In this document: positions 7,400 to 16,320 of the stretch, piece by piece
Layout: the number at the start of each line of letters is the position of its first letter
Numbering within the stretch: position 1 is the stretch's first letter
DNA from: Acidovorax sp. A1169
GTDB taxonomy: Bacteria; Pseudomonadota; Gammaproteobacteria; Burkholderiales; Burkholderiaceae_C
DNA length: 64,000 nt
Direction: 5' to 3'
NCBI RefSeq assembly: GCF_030704685.1
Contig: NZ_JAUZDX010000017.1
Span: 90,642 to 154,641 of the forward strand
Position numbers and translations under genes: made by a program
Notes under the pieces: generated by a model
What the model was told of the DNA's origin: nothing
Seen by the model: only the letters and a program-made list of their open reading frames with translations
Databases searched by the model: none

Positions 7400-9373
7400 G
7401 TGTCAGCCCCCCTTGCCAACAACCGTTCCGTCGCGCGCCAGGTCACGCTCATGGCCATTGCCCTGGTAGCGCTGGTCATGGTGCTCGTGGGCCTGGCCAT
7501 CGCCGTGCTGACCGAGCGCAACACCCGCGCCCAGTTGATCTCCAGCGTGGGCGACACGGCACAGAGCGTGGCCCAGTCGCTGGACGCGGCCGACAACACC
7601 AACCGCGAACTGGTGCAGCTCACGATGAAGGGCTTTCAGCGCTACTTCGATGCCACCATGCACCTGGACGAGGCCACGGGCGAGTTGCGCAGCTACGGCG
7701 CACTGGTCAATGAGGACTATGGCTCGGTGGACAAGTTTGCCAACGAGACTGGGGGCATCGCCACGGTGTTCGCGCGCAAGGGCGAGGAGTTCATGCGCAT
7801 CACCACCTCGGTCAAGAACGACAAGGGCGAGCGCCAGCAGGGCACGCCGCTGGCGCGCATCGACCCGGCCTATGCGGCCGTGAGCAAGGGCGAACCCTAC
7901 ACCGGCGTCACCGTGGTGGGCGGCAAACCCTATATGGGCCATTACCTGCCCACCAAGGACGGCGCAGGCAAGGTGACGGCCGTGCTGTTCATCGGCAACG
8001 ACATCAGCGTGTTCCACACCATGCTGCAAAAGCAGGTCGCGCAGACGCGCTTCTTCGAGCATGGCGGCACCTACGTGGTGAGCCCCGAGGCCGGGCTGGA
8101 CAAGGCCCAGTTCGTCTACCACCCGAGCGCCGGCGGCAAGCGCGTGCTGGAGGCATCCCCCCAGGCCGGCCCGTTCCTGGAAGCACTGGCCGCGTCCAAG
8201 GACGGCTATGTGCGCGATGCCGCGCCGCTGCTTGGGCAAGGCGCAGAGGACCCCTTCGCCCTGGTGCGCAAGACCGCGGGCGGCTGGTGGGTAGTGGCCG
8301 AGGTGCCCTACGGCGAGGCCATGGCCGGCCAGCGCCGCGTGACCCTGGCCGTGTGGGCGCTGATGGCGGTGGCCGTGGCATTGCTGGCCGTGGGCCTGTT
8401 CCTGATGCTGCGCCGCGGCGTGAGCCGCCCGCTGCGCGACCTGACCCAGGCCATCACCCTTGTGGCGCAGGGCGACCTGACGCAGGTGTTCCACACCACG
8501 CGGCGCGACGAGATCGGCGCGCTGGTGCAGGAGGTCGAGGGCATGCGCCAGCGCTACACGCAGATGCTGCAGCAGGTACGCACCGCCGTGGACAGCATCG
8601 GCACCGCCAGCGCCGAGATCGCCAGCGGCAACCAGGACCTGTCTGCACGCACCGAGGCCACGGCCAGCAGTCTGGCGCAGACGGCCCAGAGCATGGACCA
8701 GCTGACCACCACCGTGCGCCAGTCGGCCGACGCCGCGCGCCAGGCCAACCAGTTGGCCAACACCGCCGCCGAAGTGGCCGCGCGCGGCGGGCAGGTGGTG
8801 GGCCAGGTGGTGACCACCATGGGCGAGATCAACCAGAGTTCCCGCAAGATCGCCGACATCATCGGCGTGATCGACTCGATTGCCTTCCAGACCAATATCC
8901 TGGCACTGAATGCCGCCGTCGAAGCGGCCCGCGCCGGAGAGCAGGGCCGGGGCTTTGCCGTGGTGGCCAGCGAGGTGCGCAGCCTGGCAGGGCGCAGCGC
9001 GGACGCGGCCAAGGAGATCAAGCAACTGATCAACGCCTCGGTGGAGCGCGTCGAATCGGGCGCGCGCCTGGTGCACAACGCAGGCACCACCATGGACGAG
9101 ATCGTGGGCTCGGTGCAGCGCGTGGGCCACATCATCGGCGAGATCACGGCCGCCTCGGGCGCGCAGTCGGACGGCATCGGCCAGGTCAACACCGCCGTGA
9201 ACCAGCTCGACCAGATGACGCAGCAGAACGCCGCCCTGGTCGAGGAATCGGCCGCCGCCGCGCACAGCCTGCGCGAGCAGGCCACCCGGCTGGCCGGCGC
9301 AGTGCAGGTGTTCAAGCTATCGGGCGTGCCGGCACTGGGCCTGTCGGCGGTGGAGGTGCCCGCCCTGCAGTAG
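7400..9373 (+). CDS. Methyl-accepting chemotaxis protein with periplasmic Cache-type sensor
   Basis: A 657-residue transmembrane chemoreceptor. TM1 is near residues 15-36 (MAIALVALVMVLVGLAIAV). A roughly 285-residue periplasmic region with Cache-like features (GGIATVFARKGEEFMRI, YTGVTVVGGKPYMGHYLP, TAVLFIGND) follows. TM2 is near residues 315-345. HAMP includes RGVSRPLRDLTQAI, and the cytoplasmic signalling hairpin has the conserved tip IAFQTNILALNAAVEAARAG and GRGFAVVASEVRSLAGRS. The GTG at 7400 has AGGAG 9 nt upstream; a TTG at 7370 would overlap that site. No CheB/CheR-binding pentapeptide is obvious at the C-terminus, which ends AVEVPALQ. The ligand is unknown; no che genes are nearby. 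Confidence 0.94.
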   Translation: MSAPLANNRSVARQVTLMAIALVALVMVLVGLAIAVLTERNTRAQLISSVGDTAQSVAQSLDAADNTNRELVQLTMKGFQRYFDATMHLDEATGELRSYGALVNEDYGSVDKFANETGGIATVFARKGEEFMRITTSVKNDKGERQQGTPLARIDPAYAAVSKGEPYTGVTVVGGKPYMGHYLPTKDGAGKVTAVLFIGNDISVFHTMLQKQVAQTRFFEHGGTYVVSPEAGLDKAQFVYHPSAGGKRVLEASPQAGPFLEALAASKDGYVRDAAPLLGQGAEDPFALVRKTAGGWWVVAEVPYGEAMAGQRRVTLAVWALMAVAVALLAVGLFLMLRRGVSRPLRDLTQAITLVAQGDLTQVFHTTRRDEIGALVQEVEGMRQRYTQMLQQVRTAVDSIGTASAEIASGNQDLSARTEATASSLAQTAQSMDQLTTTVRQSADAARQANQLANTAAEVAARGGQVVGQVVTTMGEINQSSRKIADIIGVIDSIAFQTNILALNAAVEAARAGEQGRGFAVVASEVRSLAGRSADAAKEIKQLINASVERVESGARLVHNAGTTMDEIVGSVQRVGHIIGEITAASGAQSDGIGQVNTAVNQLDQMTQQNAALVEESAAAAHSLREQATRLAGAVQVFKLSGVPALGLSAVEVPALQ

Positions 9374-9465
9374 GCGTGGCCAGCACTTTTTCTGACGGGA
9401 GTGGGCGGCGCCATCGTTTATCCTGAACTCCCTGCGGCCTTTGCCGCCCGTCCCGACTACGCGCC

Positions 9466-10692
9466 ATGGTTTCCTTCACTGCCGACGTGCCCACCATGCT
9501 GGTGATGATCATCCTGTCATCGCTGGCGGCCGCCTTGGCCATGGCCGTCGTGACCTGGGGCAAGCGCCGCGAAGGGGTGGAGCTGTGGGCCCTGGGCCTG
9601 CTGCTCAATGCCATGGCCTATGCCCTGTTCGCATCGCGCGGCCACATCCATGGCCTGCTGTCCATCGTGCTGGGCAATGTGCTGCTCAGCTGCATGTTCA
9701 CCTGCCTGGCGGCGGCCCTGCTGCAATTCCAGGGCCGGCCGCTGCCCTGGCCTGCCATGGCGGTCGCGCCGGTGCTCATGGCCGCCGGCATGGTCTGCTT
9801 CATCGAAGACTATGCTGCGCGCGTGGTGGTGGCCGGGCTGCTGCTGGGGGCGCTGAACCTGTGGGCGCTGTGGATCCTGTTCTCGCGCCGCGGGTCCACG
9901 CCCGGCCGGGGCGCCTGGCTGGTCATGGCGGTCCTGGCCCTGCAGGCGCTGGTGTTCCTGGTGCGCGTGGTCGTGATCGGCGGCAGCGACCAGCCGGCCA
10001 CCGGCATCATGCAGTCCAGCGGCGTGCAGACGCTGACCTTCAGCACCACCTTCATCGAGCTGATGGTGGCCACCATGGGCTTCATCTTCATGGCCCGTGA
10101 CCGCGCGGACGAGAACAACCGCCGCCTGGCGGCGCTCGACCCCCTGACCGGCGTGGCCAACCGGCGCGCGGCGATCTCGGCGCTGGACCGCGACGTGGCG
10201 CGCGCGGTGCGCACGCGCGAATCCATCTCGGTGATGATGGTGGACATCGACCATTTCAAGCGCGTCAACGACCACTACGGCCACCCCGTGGGCGACCAGG
10301 TGCTGTGCCACGTGGTCAACCTGCTGCGTGAGCGCCTGCGCTCGCAGGACCTGGTGAGCCGCTATGGGGGCGAGGAATTCCTCGTGGTGCTGCCCGACAC
10401 CGACCTGATCGGCGCCCACCAGGTGGCGCGCCAGCTGTGCGAGTCGGTGTCCGGCGCGCGCTACCGGCACGAGGGCAAGGACATCAGCGTCACGGTGAGC
10501 ATCGGCGTCTTCGGCGGCCGGCTGGAGCCGGGCGACAGCTGGGACATGCTGATCTCCGCTGCCGACCGGGCCCTGTACCGGGCCAAGGAGCTCGGGCGCA
10601 ACCGGGTGGAGGCGGCACTGGCGCTGCACCCACCCTCGTCACCCTCCTCGCTGGACAGCAACCCCGAGACCCTGCCAGCCTCCGGGTATTGA
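9466..10692 (+). CDS. Membrane-anchored GGDEF diguanylate cyclase
   Basis: A 408-residue protein with about six N-terminal transmembrane helices (residues ~8-205) and a GGDEF domain from about residue 220. LDPLTGVANRRA starts the domain, MMVDIDHFKRVNDHYGHPVGD carries the metal and substrate-binding residues, and the active site is RYGGEEFLVVLPDTD, a competent GGEEF. It should make cyclic di-GMP from two GTP. A clear RxxD inhibitory site five residues before GGEEF is not present (RSQDLVSRYGGEEF holds RSQD slightly upstream, which may serve). It sits 92 nt after the chemoreceptor and may be read with it. The N-terminus is a membrane sensor of unknown input. Confidence 0.93.
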   Translation: MVSFTADVPTMLVMIILSSLAAALAMAVVTWGKRREGVELWALGLLLNAMAYALFASRGHIHGLLSIVLGNVLLSCMFTCLAAALLQFQGRPLPWPAMAVAPVLMAAGMVCFIEDYAARVVVAGLLLGALNLWALWILFSRRGSTPGRGAWLVMAVLALQALVFLVRVVVIGGSDQPATGIMQSSGVQTLTFSTTFIELMVATMGFIFMARDRADENNRRLAALDPLTGVANRRAAISALDRDVARAVRTRESISVMMVDIDHFKRVNDHYGHPVGDQVLCHVVNLLRERLRSQDLVSRYGGEEFLVVLPDTDLIGAHQVARQLCESVSGARYRHEGKDISVTVSIGVFGGRLEPGDSWDMLISAADRALYRAKELGRNRVEAALALHPPSSPSSLDSNPETLPASGY

Positions 10693-10791
10693 GCCACATC
10701 CCATTGCGGGACAAGGGCAGTTTGCAGGCGGTGGCGCGACCGCGCGCGTTGTGTTGGAATGCTGGTTTCATCCCGCCAGAGGAACACCACC

Positions 10792-12282
10792 ATGAACGCC
10801 CGCGTCCCCTCCCACGCCCTGCAACCCGCACAGGCGCTCGAGCGGGTGAGCCAGGCGTGGGACACCGACATCCTGCGCCAGCTCACCGACTACATTGCCA
10901 TCCCCGCCAAATCGCCCGGTTTCGCCCCCGACTGGGCCGAGCTGGGCCTGCTCGACACCGTGGTGCGCAACGCCGCCACCTGGGTGGAGGCGCAGAAGGT
11001 GGCCGGCCTGCGCCTGGAGATCGTGCGCCTTGCAGGCCGCACCCCCGTGCTGTTCTTCGAGATCGACGCCACCGCGCCGGCCTCGGCCCAGACCGTGCTG
11101 ATGTACGGCCACCTGGACAAGCAGCCCGAGTTCTCGGGCTGGCGCAATGACCTGGGCCCCTGGACGCCCAAGTACGAGGACGGCAAGCTCTATGGCCGCG
11201 GCGGGGCCGACGACGGCTATGCGGTGTACGCCAGCATTGCCGCCGTGCAGGAACTCAAGCGCCAGAACGTGCCGCACCCGCGCATCGTGGGCCTGATCGA
11301 GACCTGCGAGGAAAGCGGCTCGGGCGACCTGCTGCCCTACATCAATGCCTTGAAGAGCCGCATGGGCGACGTGGCGCTGGTGGTCTGCATGGACTCGGGT
11401 GCCGGCAACTACGACCAGCTGTGGCTCACCACCAGCCTGCGCGGCATGGCCAGCGGCACGCTCAAGGTCGAGGTGCTGACCGAAGGCATCCACTCGGGCG
11501 ACGCCTCGGGCCTGGTGCCCTCGTCGTTCCGCATCATGCGCCAGGTGCTCGACCGGCTGGAAGACAGCGCCACCGGCCGCCTGCTGCCCGCCAGCTTCCA
11601 CTGCGAGGTGCCTGCGGACCGCCTGGCCCAGGCCCGCGCCACGGCCGCCATCCTGGGCGAGGAGGTGTACAAGCGCTTCCCCTGGGCGCACTACGACTGC
11701 GGCGGCTCCACCGCCTTTGCGCTGCCCACCACCACCGACCCGCTGCAGGCCCTGCTCAACCGCACCTGGACGCCCACGCTCAGCGTGACCGGCGCCGAAG
11801 GCTTTCCGGCCCTGCAGGATGCGGGCAACGTGCTGCGCCCGTACACCGCCTTCAAGCTCAGCCTGCGCCTGCCGCCCCTGGTGGACGCGGCCCAGGCCGT
11901 GCAGGAGCTCAAGACGCTGCTGGAGGACAACGCCCCCTACCAGGCCCGGGTCACTTTCGACCACGGCGGCGGTGCCACGGGTTGGAACGCCCCGGCCACC
12001 ACGCCCTGGTTCGAGCAGGCGCTCAACGAGGCCTCCGAGGCGCACTTCGGCGCGCCCTGCGGCTACATCGGCCAGGGCGGCACCATCCCGCTCATGAACA
12101 TGCTCAGCGAAGGCTTCCCGCAGGCGCAGATGATGGTCTGCGGCGTGCTCGGCCCCAAGAGCAATGCCCACGGCCCCAACGAGTTCCTGCATGTGCCCTA
12201 TGCCAAGCGCCTCACGGCCTCGGTGGCACACGTGATCGCGGCCATGGCCGCCGAGCAGGCCGCGCCAGCCACCCCGGCCTGA
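10792..12282 (+). CDS. M20-family metallopeptidase (carnosinase/CNDP-like dipeptidase)
   Basis: A 496-residue cytosolic zinc peptidase. Metal ligands are visible: MYGHLDKQPE (His, Asp), GRGGADDGYA (bridging Asp), ETCEESGSGD (catalytic and bridging Glu) and CMDSGAGNYDQLW in the CNDP manner, with a C-terminal His in KSNAHGPNEFLHVPYAKR. The dimerisation lid domain lies at about residues 215-390. AGAGGA stands 8-9 nt before the ATG at 10792; the longer form from 10759 is unsupported. It probably cleaves dipeptides or processes N-acyl amino acids; the exact substrate is not deducible. No signal peptide is seen. Confidence 0.9.
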   Translation: MNARVPSHALQPAQALERVSQAWDTDILRQLTDYIAIPAKSPGFAPDWAELGLLDTVVRNAATWVEAQKVAGLRLEIVRLAGRTPVLFFEIDATAPASAQTVLMYGHLDKQPEFSGWRNDLGPWTPKYEDGKLYGRGGADDGYAVYASIAAVQELKRQNVPHPRIVGLIETCEESGSGDLLPYINALKSRMGDVALVVCMDSGAGNYDQLWLTTSLRGMASGTLKVEVLTEGIHSGDASGLVPSSFRIMRQVLDRLEDSATGRLLPASFHCEVPADRLAQARATAAILGEEVYKRFPWAHYDCGGSTAFALPTTTDPLQALLNRTWTPTLSVTGAEGFPALQDAGNVLRPYTAFKLSLRLPPLVDAAQAVQELKTLLEDNAPYQARVTFDHGGGATGWNAPATTPWFEQALNEASEAHFGAPCGYIGQGGTIPLMNMLSEGFPQAQMMVCGVLGPKSNAHGPNEFLHVPYAKRLTASVAHVIAAMAAEQAAPATPA

Positions 12283-12339
12283 GAGGCTGAGAGTCTTTCG
12301 TCCATGCCCGCCTTGCACGCCAAAACACCCCGGATCGTC

Positions 12340-12425
12340 GTTGCAAATGCTCGCCATAGCCCGAGCTATGGCTGTGCTTTGCTCCTAGATCCAGTGCGTT
12401 TTGACGCGCCATTCGGACACGGCAA
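12340..12425. repeat. Probable dispersed intergenic repeat with hairpin
   Basis: The gap between the M20 peptidase and the thioredoxin-like gene holds the hairpin GCCATAGC-CCGA-GCTATGGC (12353-12372) followed by a low-complexity, non-coding tail. I recognise the style as an intergenic element of Comamonadaceae genomes, but copy number cannot be counted here. Confidence 0.4.
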
Positions 12426-12508
12426 AAAAACTCCCAGCCTCTGACCCCTTCCTCCTGTGCCCTGCCTTGGCCGGGCGCCGGTTTACCGCTTCCCTGTTGC
12501 AGGCCCTG

Positions 12509-13039
12509 ATGATGGACAAACGCGCGTTTCTACAGACCTTCACCGCATCGGCCCTGGCATCCACCCAGCTGGGTGCATGGGCGCAGCCCGCACCTGCTCC
12601 CGTGCCGGCAAAGGGTGCGCAGCACCAGCTGTCCGGCACCGGCAGCGATGGCAAACCGGTCATGCTGTCCGACTTCAAGGGCAAGGTCTGCCTGGTGAGT
12701 TTTTTCACCGCCGGCTGCGCCCTGTGCGTCAACGAGCTGCGCCTGATGCGCGAGTTCTACACCAACAACCGCCAGCGCGACTTCGTGCTGCTGGGGGTGA
12801 ACCTGGACGACAAGAGCGCGGATTTCATGCAGTACATCGACCTGCTCAAGGTGTCCGTGCCGGCGGAGCAGCGCTTTCCCATCGCCTGGCGCAATGCCGC
12901 AGGCCACCAGGACAGCTTCGGCGCCATCACGCGCAGGCCCACGCACTATGTGCTCAACCGCCAGCACCAGCAGGTGCTGCGGCGCGAGGGCAGCTTCCAG
13001 CCCACCGACTGGGACGACCTCTGGATCTCGCTGAACTAG
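12509..13039 (+). CDS. Exported thioredoxin-fold (TlpA/peroxiredoxin-like) protein
   Basis: A 176-residue protein with an N-terminal export signal (MDKRAFLQTFTASALAST, then AWAQPAPAP; Ala-x-Ala type site after about residue 28) and a thioredoxin-like domain. DFKGKVCLVSFFTAGCALCVNELR contains the redox pair CALC at the expected position, and NLDDKSADFMQY and TRRPTHYVLNR follow (cis-Pro region). It likely acts in the periplasm in disulfide reduction or cytochrome c maturation-like redox chemistry. Two consecutive ATGs (12509, 12512) both fit the AGG at 12501-12503. The replacement of the common CxPC by CALC is notable but within family variation. Confidence 0.83.
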   Translation: MMDKRAFLQTFTASALASTQLGAWAQPAPAPVPAKGAQHQLSGTGSDGKPVMLSDFKGKVCLVSFFTAGCALCVNELRLMREFYTNNRQRDFVLLGVNLDDKSADFMQYIDLLKVSVPAEQRFPIAWRNAAGHQDSFGAITRRPTHYVLNRQHQQVLRREGSFQPTDWDDLWISLN

Positions 13040-13058
13040 GGCCTGTTAAAAGGCCCTA
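13037..13058 (+). terminator. Hairpin at the end of the thioredoxin-like gene
   Basis: TAGGGCCT (13037-13044) pairs perfectly with AGGCCCTA (13051-13058) around a 6-base loop, and includes the stop codon of the gene. No T run follows, so termination efficiency is uncertain. Confidence 0.5.
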
Positions 13059-13229
13059 AACCGTTGGGTACTCGCCATGGCCCGGACCTGCCAGGGCCTG
13101 GCCTTGCATGAAATCCATTGACGGCGCTGCACGGCCCCGTCACGATGCCTGCATGCGGCAGATTGTTGCCTGCGCGAACCTTTCCTGTCCGCCCCCGGGC
13201 CACGACGCTCACTTCTGCCGCCCTGTCCG

Positions 13230-14135
13230 ATGACCGAACCCGTTCCCTCCACCCTGACCACCTTCACCGCCAGCGACGGTGAGAACCTGGCCGTCCAGGA
13301 CTGGCCGCTGCCACCGGGCCAGGCCCAGCGCGGCACCGTGCTGCTGGTGCATGGCCTGGGGGAGCATGTGGGCCGCTACGACGCGCTGGCGCGGCAACTG
13401 GGGGGCTGGGGCTTTGCCGTGCGCGGTTACGACCAGTATGGCCACGGCGAATCGAGCGGGCCGCGCGGCGGGCTCACCACCGACAGCCGGCTGCTCGACG
13501 ACCTGGCCGACATGGTGGACGCCGTGCGCGCACGCACCCCCGAGGGGCTGCCCCTGGTGCTGCTGGGCCACAGCATGGGCGGGCTGGTGGCCTCGCGCTT
13601 TGTCGCGCTCGGCGTGCGGCCCGTGGATGCGCTGGTGCTGTCGTCACCTGCGCTGGACCCCGGCCTGGGCGCGGTGCAGAAGCTGCTGCTGGCCACCTTG
13701 CCCCGCCTGGCACCCAACCTGCGCGTGGGCAATGGCCTGGATGCGCAGTACCTGTCGCACGACAATGCCGTGCCGGTCGCCTACCTGGCAGACCCGCTGT
13801 GCCATGACCGCATCAGTGCGCGCCTGGCGCGCTTCATTGCCGACGGCGGCCCGGCCACCGTGGCCGCAGCGGCCCAGTGGAAAGTGCCGACCTTGCTGAT
13901 GTGGGCCGGCAGCGACAGGCTGGTGAACCCCGCTGGCAGCCGCGCCTTTGCGGCCGCTGCACCCAGCGCCCGGGTGCAGTCGCGCTGCTTCGAGCCGCTG
14001 TACCACGAGCTGTTCAACGAGCGCTCCGATCTGGCCGCCCCCGTGTTCGAGACCCTGCGCCAGTGGCTGGACATGCGCTGCCCGGCACGCGCCAACAGCG
14101 CGGCCACCCGGGGCCGGCTCGCTTCCGTCGCCTGA
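13230..14135 (+). CDS. Alpha/beta hydrolase, monoacylglycerol lipase/lysophospholipase-like
   Basis: A 301-residue serine hydrolase. VLLVHGLGEHVGRYDALARQL gives the oxyanion HGxGEH motif typical of monoglyceride lipases, GYDQYGHGESSGPRG follows, and the nucleophile elbow is LLGHSMGGLV. The acid and His are in WAGSDRLVNP and CFEPLYHELFNE. No signal peptide is present, so it is predicted cytosolic. The 190-nt upstream gap holds no gene. Substrate identity (monoacylglycerol, lysophospholipid or other ester) is a family inference. Confidence 0.88.
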   Translation: MTEPVPSTLTTFTASDGENLAVQDWPLPPGQAQRGTVLLVHGLGEHVGRYDALARQLGGWGFAVRGYDQYGHGESSGPRGGLTTDSRLLDDLADMVDAVRARTPEGLPLVLLGHSMGGLVASRFVALGVRPVDALVLSSPALDPGLGAVQKLLLATLPRLAPNLRVGNGLDAQYLSHDNAVPVAYLADPLCHDRISARLARFIADGGPATVAAAAQWKVPTLLMWAGSDRLVNPAGSRAFAAAAPSARVQSRCFEPLYHELFNERSDLAAPVFETLRQWLDMRCPARANSAATRGRLASVA

Positions 14136-14186
14136 TCGTGATCGGCCAGGGCCTGTAGACCAGCCCTGGCGATTCCTGCGTGTGGC

Positions 14187-14672
14187 TTACTTGCTCAGCA
14201 GGCCGCCGAGCATGCCGAACAGGTCGCTGCTCTGACCCAGGCCGCCCTGGGGCGCATGGCCCTGCGGCGTGAGCTGATCGAGCAACCCCGGCAGCACCTG
14301 CGCCAGCTGGTTGGCTGCATCCGACTGGCCCACGCCCAGCTGCGACGCCACCTGCGACAGCGGGCCGGAGCCGAGCACGCGCGAAAGCTGGTCGCCCGAG
14401 ATGGCCTGGTTGGTGCCGGAGCCGAGCCACGAGGCGATCATGTCGCCCAGCCCCGCCTGCTGAAATTTGGCCATCAGGCCGGGCAGGCCGCCCACCGGGC
14501 CGTCATTGCTCACCAGCGACAGCACCGCCTGGATGAGCTGCGGGTTCTGTGCGGCCAGCGCCACCAGCCCGCCCAGGCCACCACCGACACCGCCTTGCGC
14601 GGCCGAAGCACCGCCATGGCCCTGCGACGCGTTCTGAATGACAGCGCCCAGCACTGAATCGAGCAAACCCAT
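14187..14672 (-). CDS. YidB-like DUF937 protein
   Basis: A 161-residue protein, MGLLDSVLGAVIQNASQ at the N-terminus, Gly/Ala-rich centre, and GLGDMIASWLGSGTNQAISGD, the conserved core of the YidB/DUF937 family, near residues 75-95. It ends LFGMLGGLLSK. The function is unknown; the family is widespread in proteobacteria. CAGGAGATCACC before the ATG supports the start. The gene converges on the hydrolase at 13230-14135. Confidence 0.85.
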   Translation of the reverse strand: MGLLDSVLGAVIQNASQGHGGASAAQGGVGGGLGGLVALAAQNPQLIQAVLSLVSNDGPVGGLPGLMAKFQQAGLGDMIASWLGSGTNQAISGDQLSRVLGSGPLSQVASQLGVGQSDAANQLAQVLPGLLDQLTPQGHAPQGGLGQSSDLFGMLGGLLSK

Positions 14673-14818
14673 GGTGATCTCCTGAAAAAGTCAGGGCAGG
14701 GCCGAAGCAGCCCGCCACCCGGTGATGGTACGCAGGCCAGGGCAGGCCCTGGTGTCAACAATGGTGAACTGTCCTACCGCAGGTAGCCGGTCGATAGGAG
14801 ACCGGCGCCCCTGCGGCC

Positions 14819-16180
14819 TCATTTGGTGCGCGCAGGGCGCTTTTCGAGCAGGGGCTGGCTGATGCCCTGCACCCCCACCAGGCCCAACACCGTCACCAGC
14901 GAATTCTGAGCCCCCTTCCAGGCATCGGTCACGTCGATCCACTCCGACAGGGCATGGAAGCCCCCGGTCTTTCCGCCGCCGCCGATCACGATGGCCGGAA
15001 TGCCAAGGGCCATGGGCACGTTGGCATCGGTGCTGGCGCCGCTGAGCACCGTCTTGTGGCCGAACGCCGTGTTGGAGCGCACGGCGGCCTCGACCATGAT
15101 CGCATCCACCGGCGTGCGGCCGCCCGGGCGATCACCGATCAGCCTGGTCGATGCGCTCAGCGTGGTCACGCCCCAGCGTTTGTTCTCTTCCGCCACGGCC
15201 TCGTCCACGGCGGCCAGCACCTGCTTTTCGGTGGCCAGCAGGGGCTCCATCGCTTCGGAGCGGATGTCCACGGCCATGCGCGCGTCGGGTGCGATGGTGT
15301 TCACCGAGGTGCCGCCGCCCACCGTGCCCACGGTGAAGGTGGTCTTGGGCGTGGCAGGCGTGCGGATCTCGGATATCTTGGCAATCGCCCGGCCCATGCC
15401 ATGGATGGCGCTGGGCACCTGGCCGAAGGCGGCGTAGCTGTGGCCGCCCGGGCCCTTGAAGGTGACCTCGTGGCGGTGGCTGCCCGTGCCGAGCACCAGA
15501 ACGGTGCCGTCCGGGGCGGGTTCCAGGGCCACCATGCCGTCGATGTCCAGGTGCTCGGCGAACAGGTGCTTCATGCCGCGCAGGTTGCCAAGCTCCTCCT
15601 CGCCCACGTTGCCCACGAACACCAGGTCGCCCACGGTGGCGATGCGGTTGTCGTTGAGCACCTTGAGCCAGGACAGCAACACGGCCAGGCCGCGCGTGTT
15701 GTCGGAGATGCCGGGCGCGTACAGGCGGCCGTCGCGCTCCTTGACCTTCACGTCGGTGCCCGCCGGGAACACCGTGTCCATGTGGGCCGAGATCACCAGC
15801 TTGGGGCCCTGGCCCGTGCCCTTGCGCACGCCAACCACATTGCCTTCGGCGTCGATGGCGGCACTGGTGAGCCCCAGCGCCTTCACGCGGGCCAGGAAGG
15901 CCTCGGCGCGCTGTTGCTCCTTGAAGGGCGGGGCCTCGATCTCGGTGAGCAGCTTCAGGTCGGTGATCGAACGCTCGTGGTCGGCCTTGACGGCCTCGAG
16001 CAGCTTCTGGATCTGCGGCGCAGCCATGAGCTGGGTGTAGGCCTGGTCCACAGCGGGGCGCAACTGGGTGGGCGTGGGGGCGACGGCCTGGGCATGGGCC
16101 GTGCCCGCGAACAGGGCGGCGACGGACAGCGACACGGCGCTGGTGGCGAAGGCGAAACGGTGGGCAGAGAATGGGGTCAT
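14819..16180 (-). CDS. Secreted M20-family peptidase (peptidase T/CPG2-like)
   Basis: A 453-residue periplasmic zinc peptidase with a signal peptide (FAFATSAVSLSVAALFAGTAHA, cleavage near residue 30). Metal and catalytic motifs are EIEAPPFKEQQRAEAF, ISAHMDTVFP (His, Asp), APGISDNTRGLA (bridging Asp), NVGEEELGNLRGM (catalytic Glu pair), VALEPAPDG and SGASTDANVPMALG. The lid domain spans roughly residues 215-330. The start at 16180 places the signal peptide at the N-terminus; no Shine-Dalgarno sequence is evident there, and a start at 16222 is possible. The gene is divergent from a LysR regulator, which may control it. Confidence 0.88.
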   Translation of the reverse strand: MTPFSAHRFAFATSAVSLSVAALFAGTAHAQAVAPTPTQLRPAVDQAYTQLMAAPQIQKLLEAVKADHERSITDLKLLTEIEAPPFKEQQRAEAFLARVKALGLTSAAIDAEGNVVGVRKGTGQGPKLVISAHMDTVFPAGTDVKVKERDGRLYAPGISDNTRGLAVLLSWLKVLNDNRIATVGDLVFVGNVGEEELGNLRGMKHLFAEHLDIDGMVALEPAPDGTVLVLGTGSHRHEVTFKGPGGHSYAAFGQVPSAIHGMGRAIAKISEIRTPATPKTTFTVGTVGGGTSVNTIAPDARMAVDIRSEAMEPLLATEKQVLAAVDEAVAEENKRWGVTTLSASTRLIGDRPGGRTPVDAIMVEAAVRSNTAFGHKTVLSGASTDANVPMALGIPAIVIGGGGKTGGFHALSEWIDVTDAWKGAQNSLVTVLGLVGVQGISQPLLEKRPARTK

Positions 16181-16320
16181 GGTGAAAGGAAAATTGACAA
16201 TCGGAATGCAGAGCGGGTGCATGGCACCAAAGCCGTGCCAGACTGGTGACGGAGCAATTGTTGGACCGTAAGGGGGATTTCCGCTCTGCTTTAATCTGAC
16301 CACCCGTCAGTTTTTCTTAC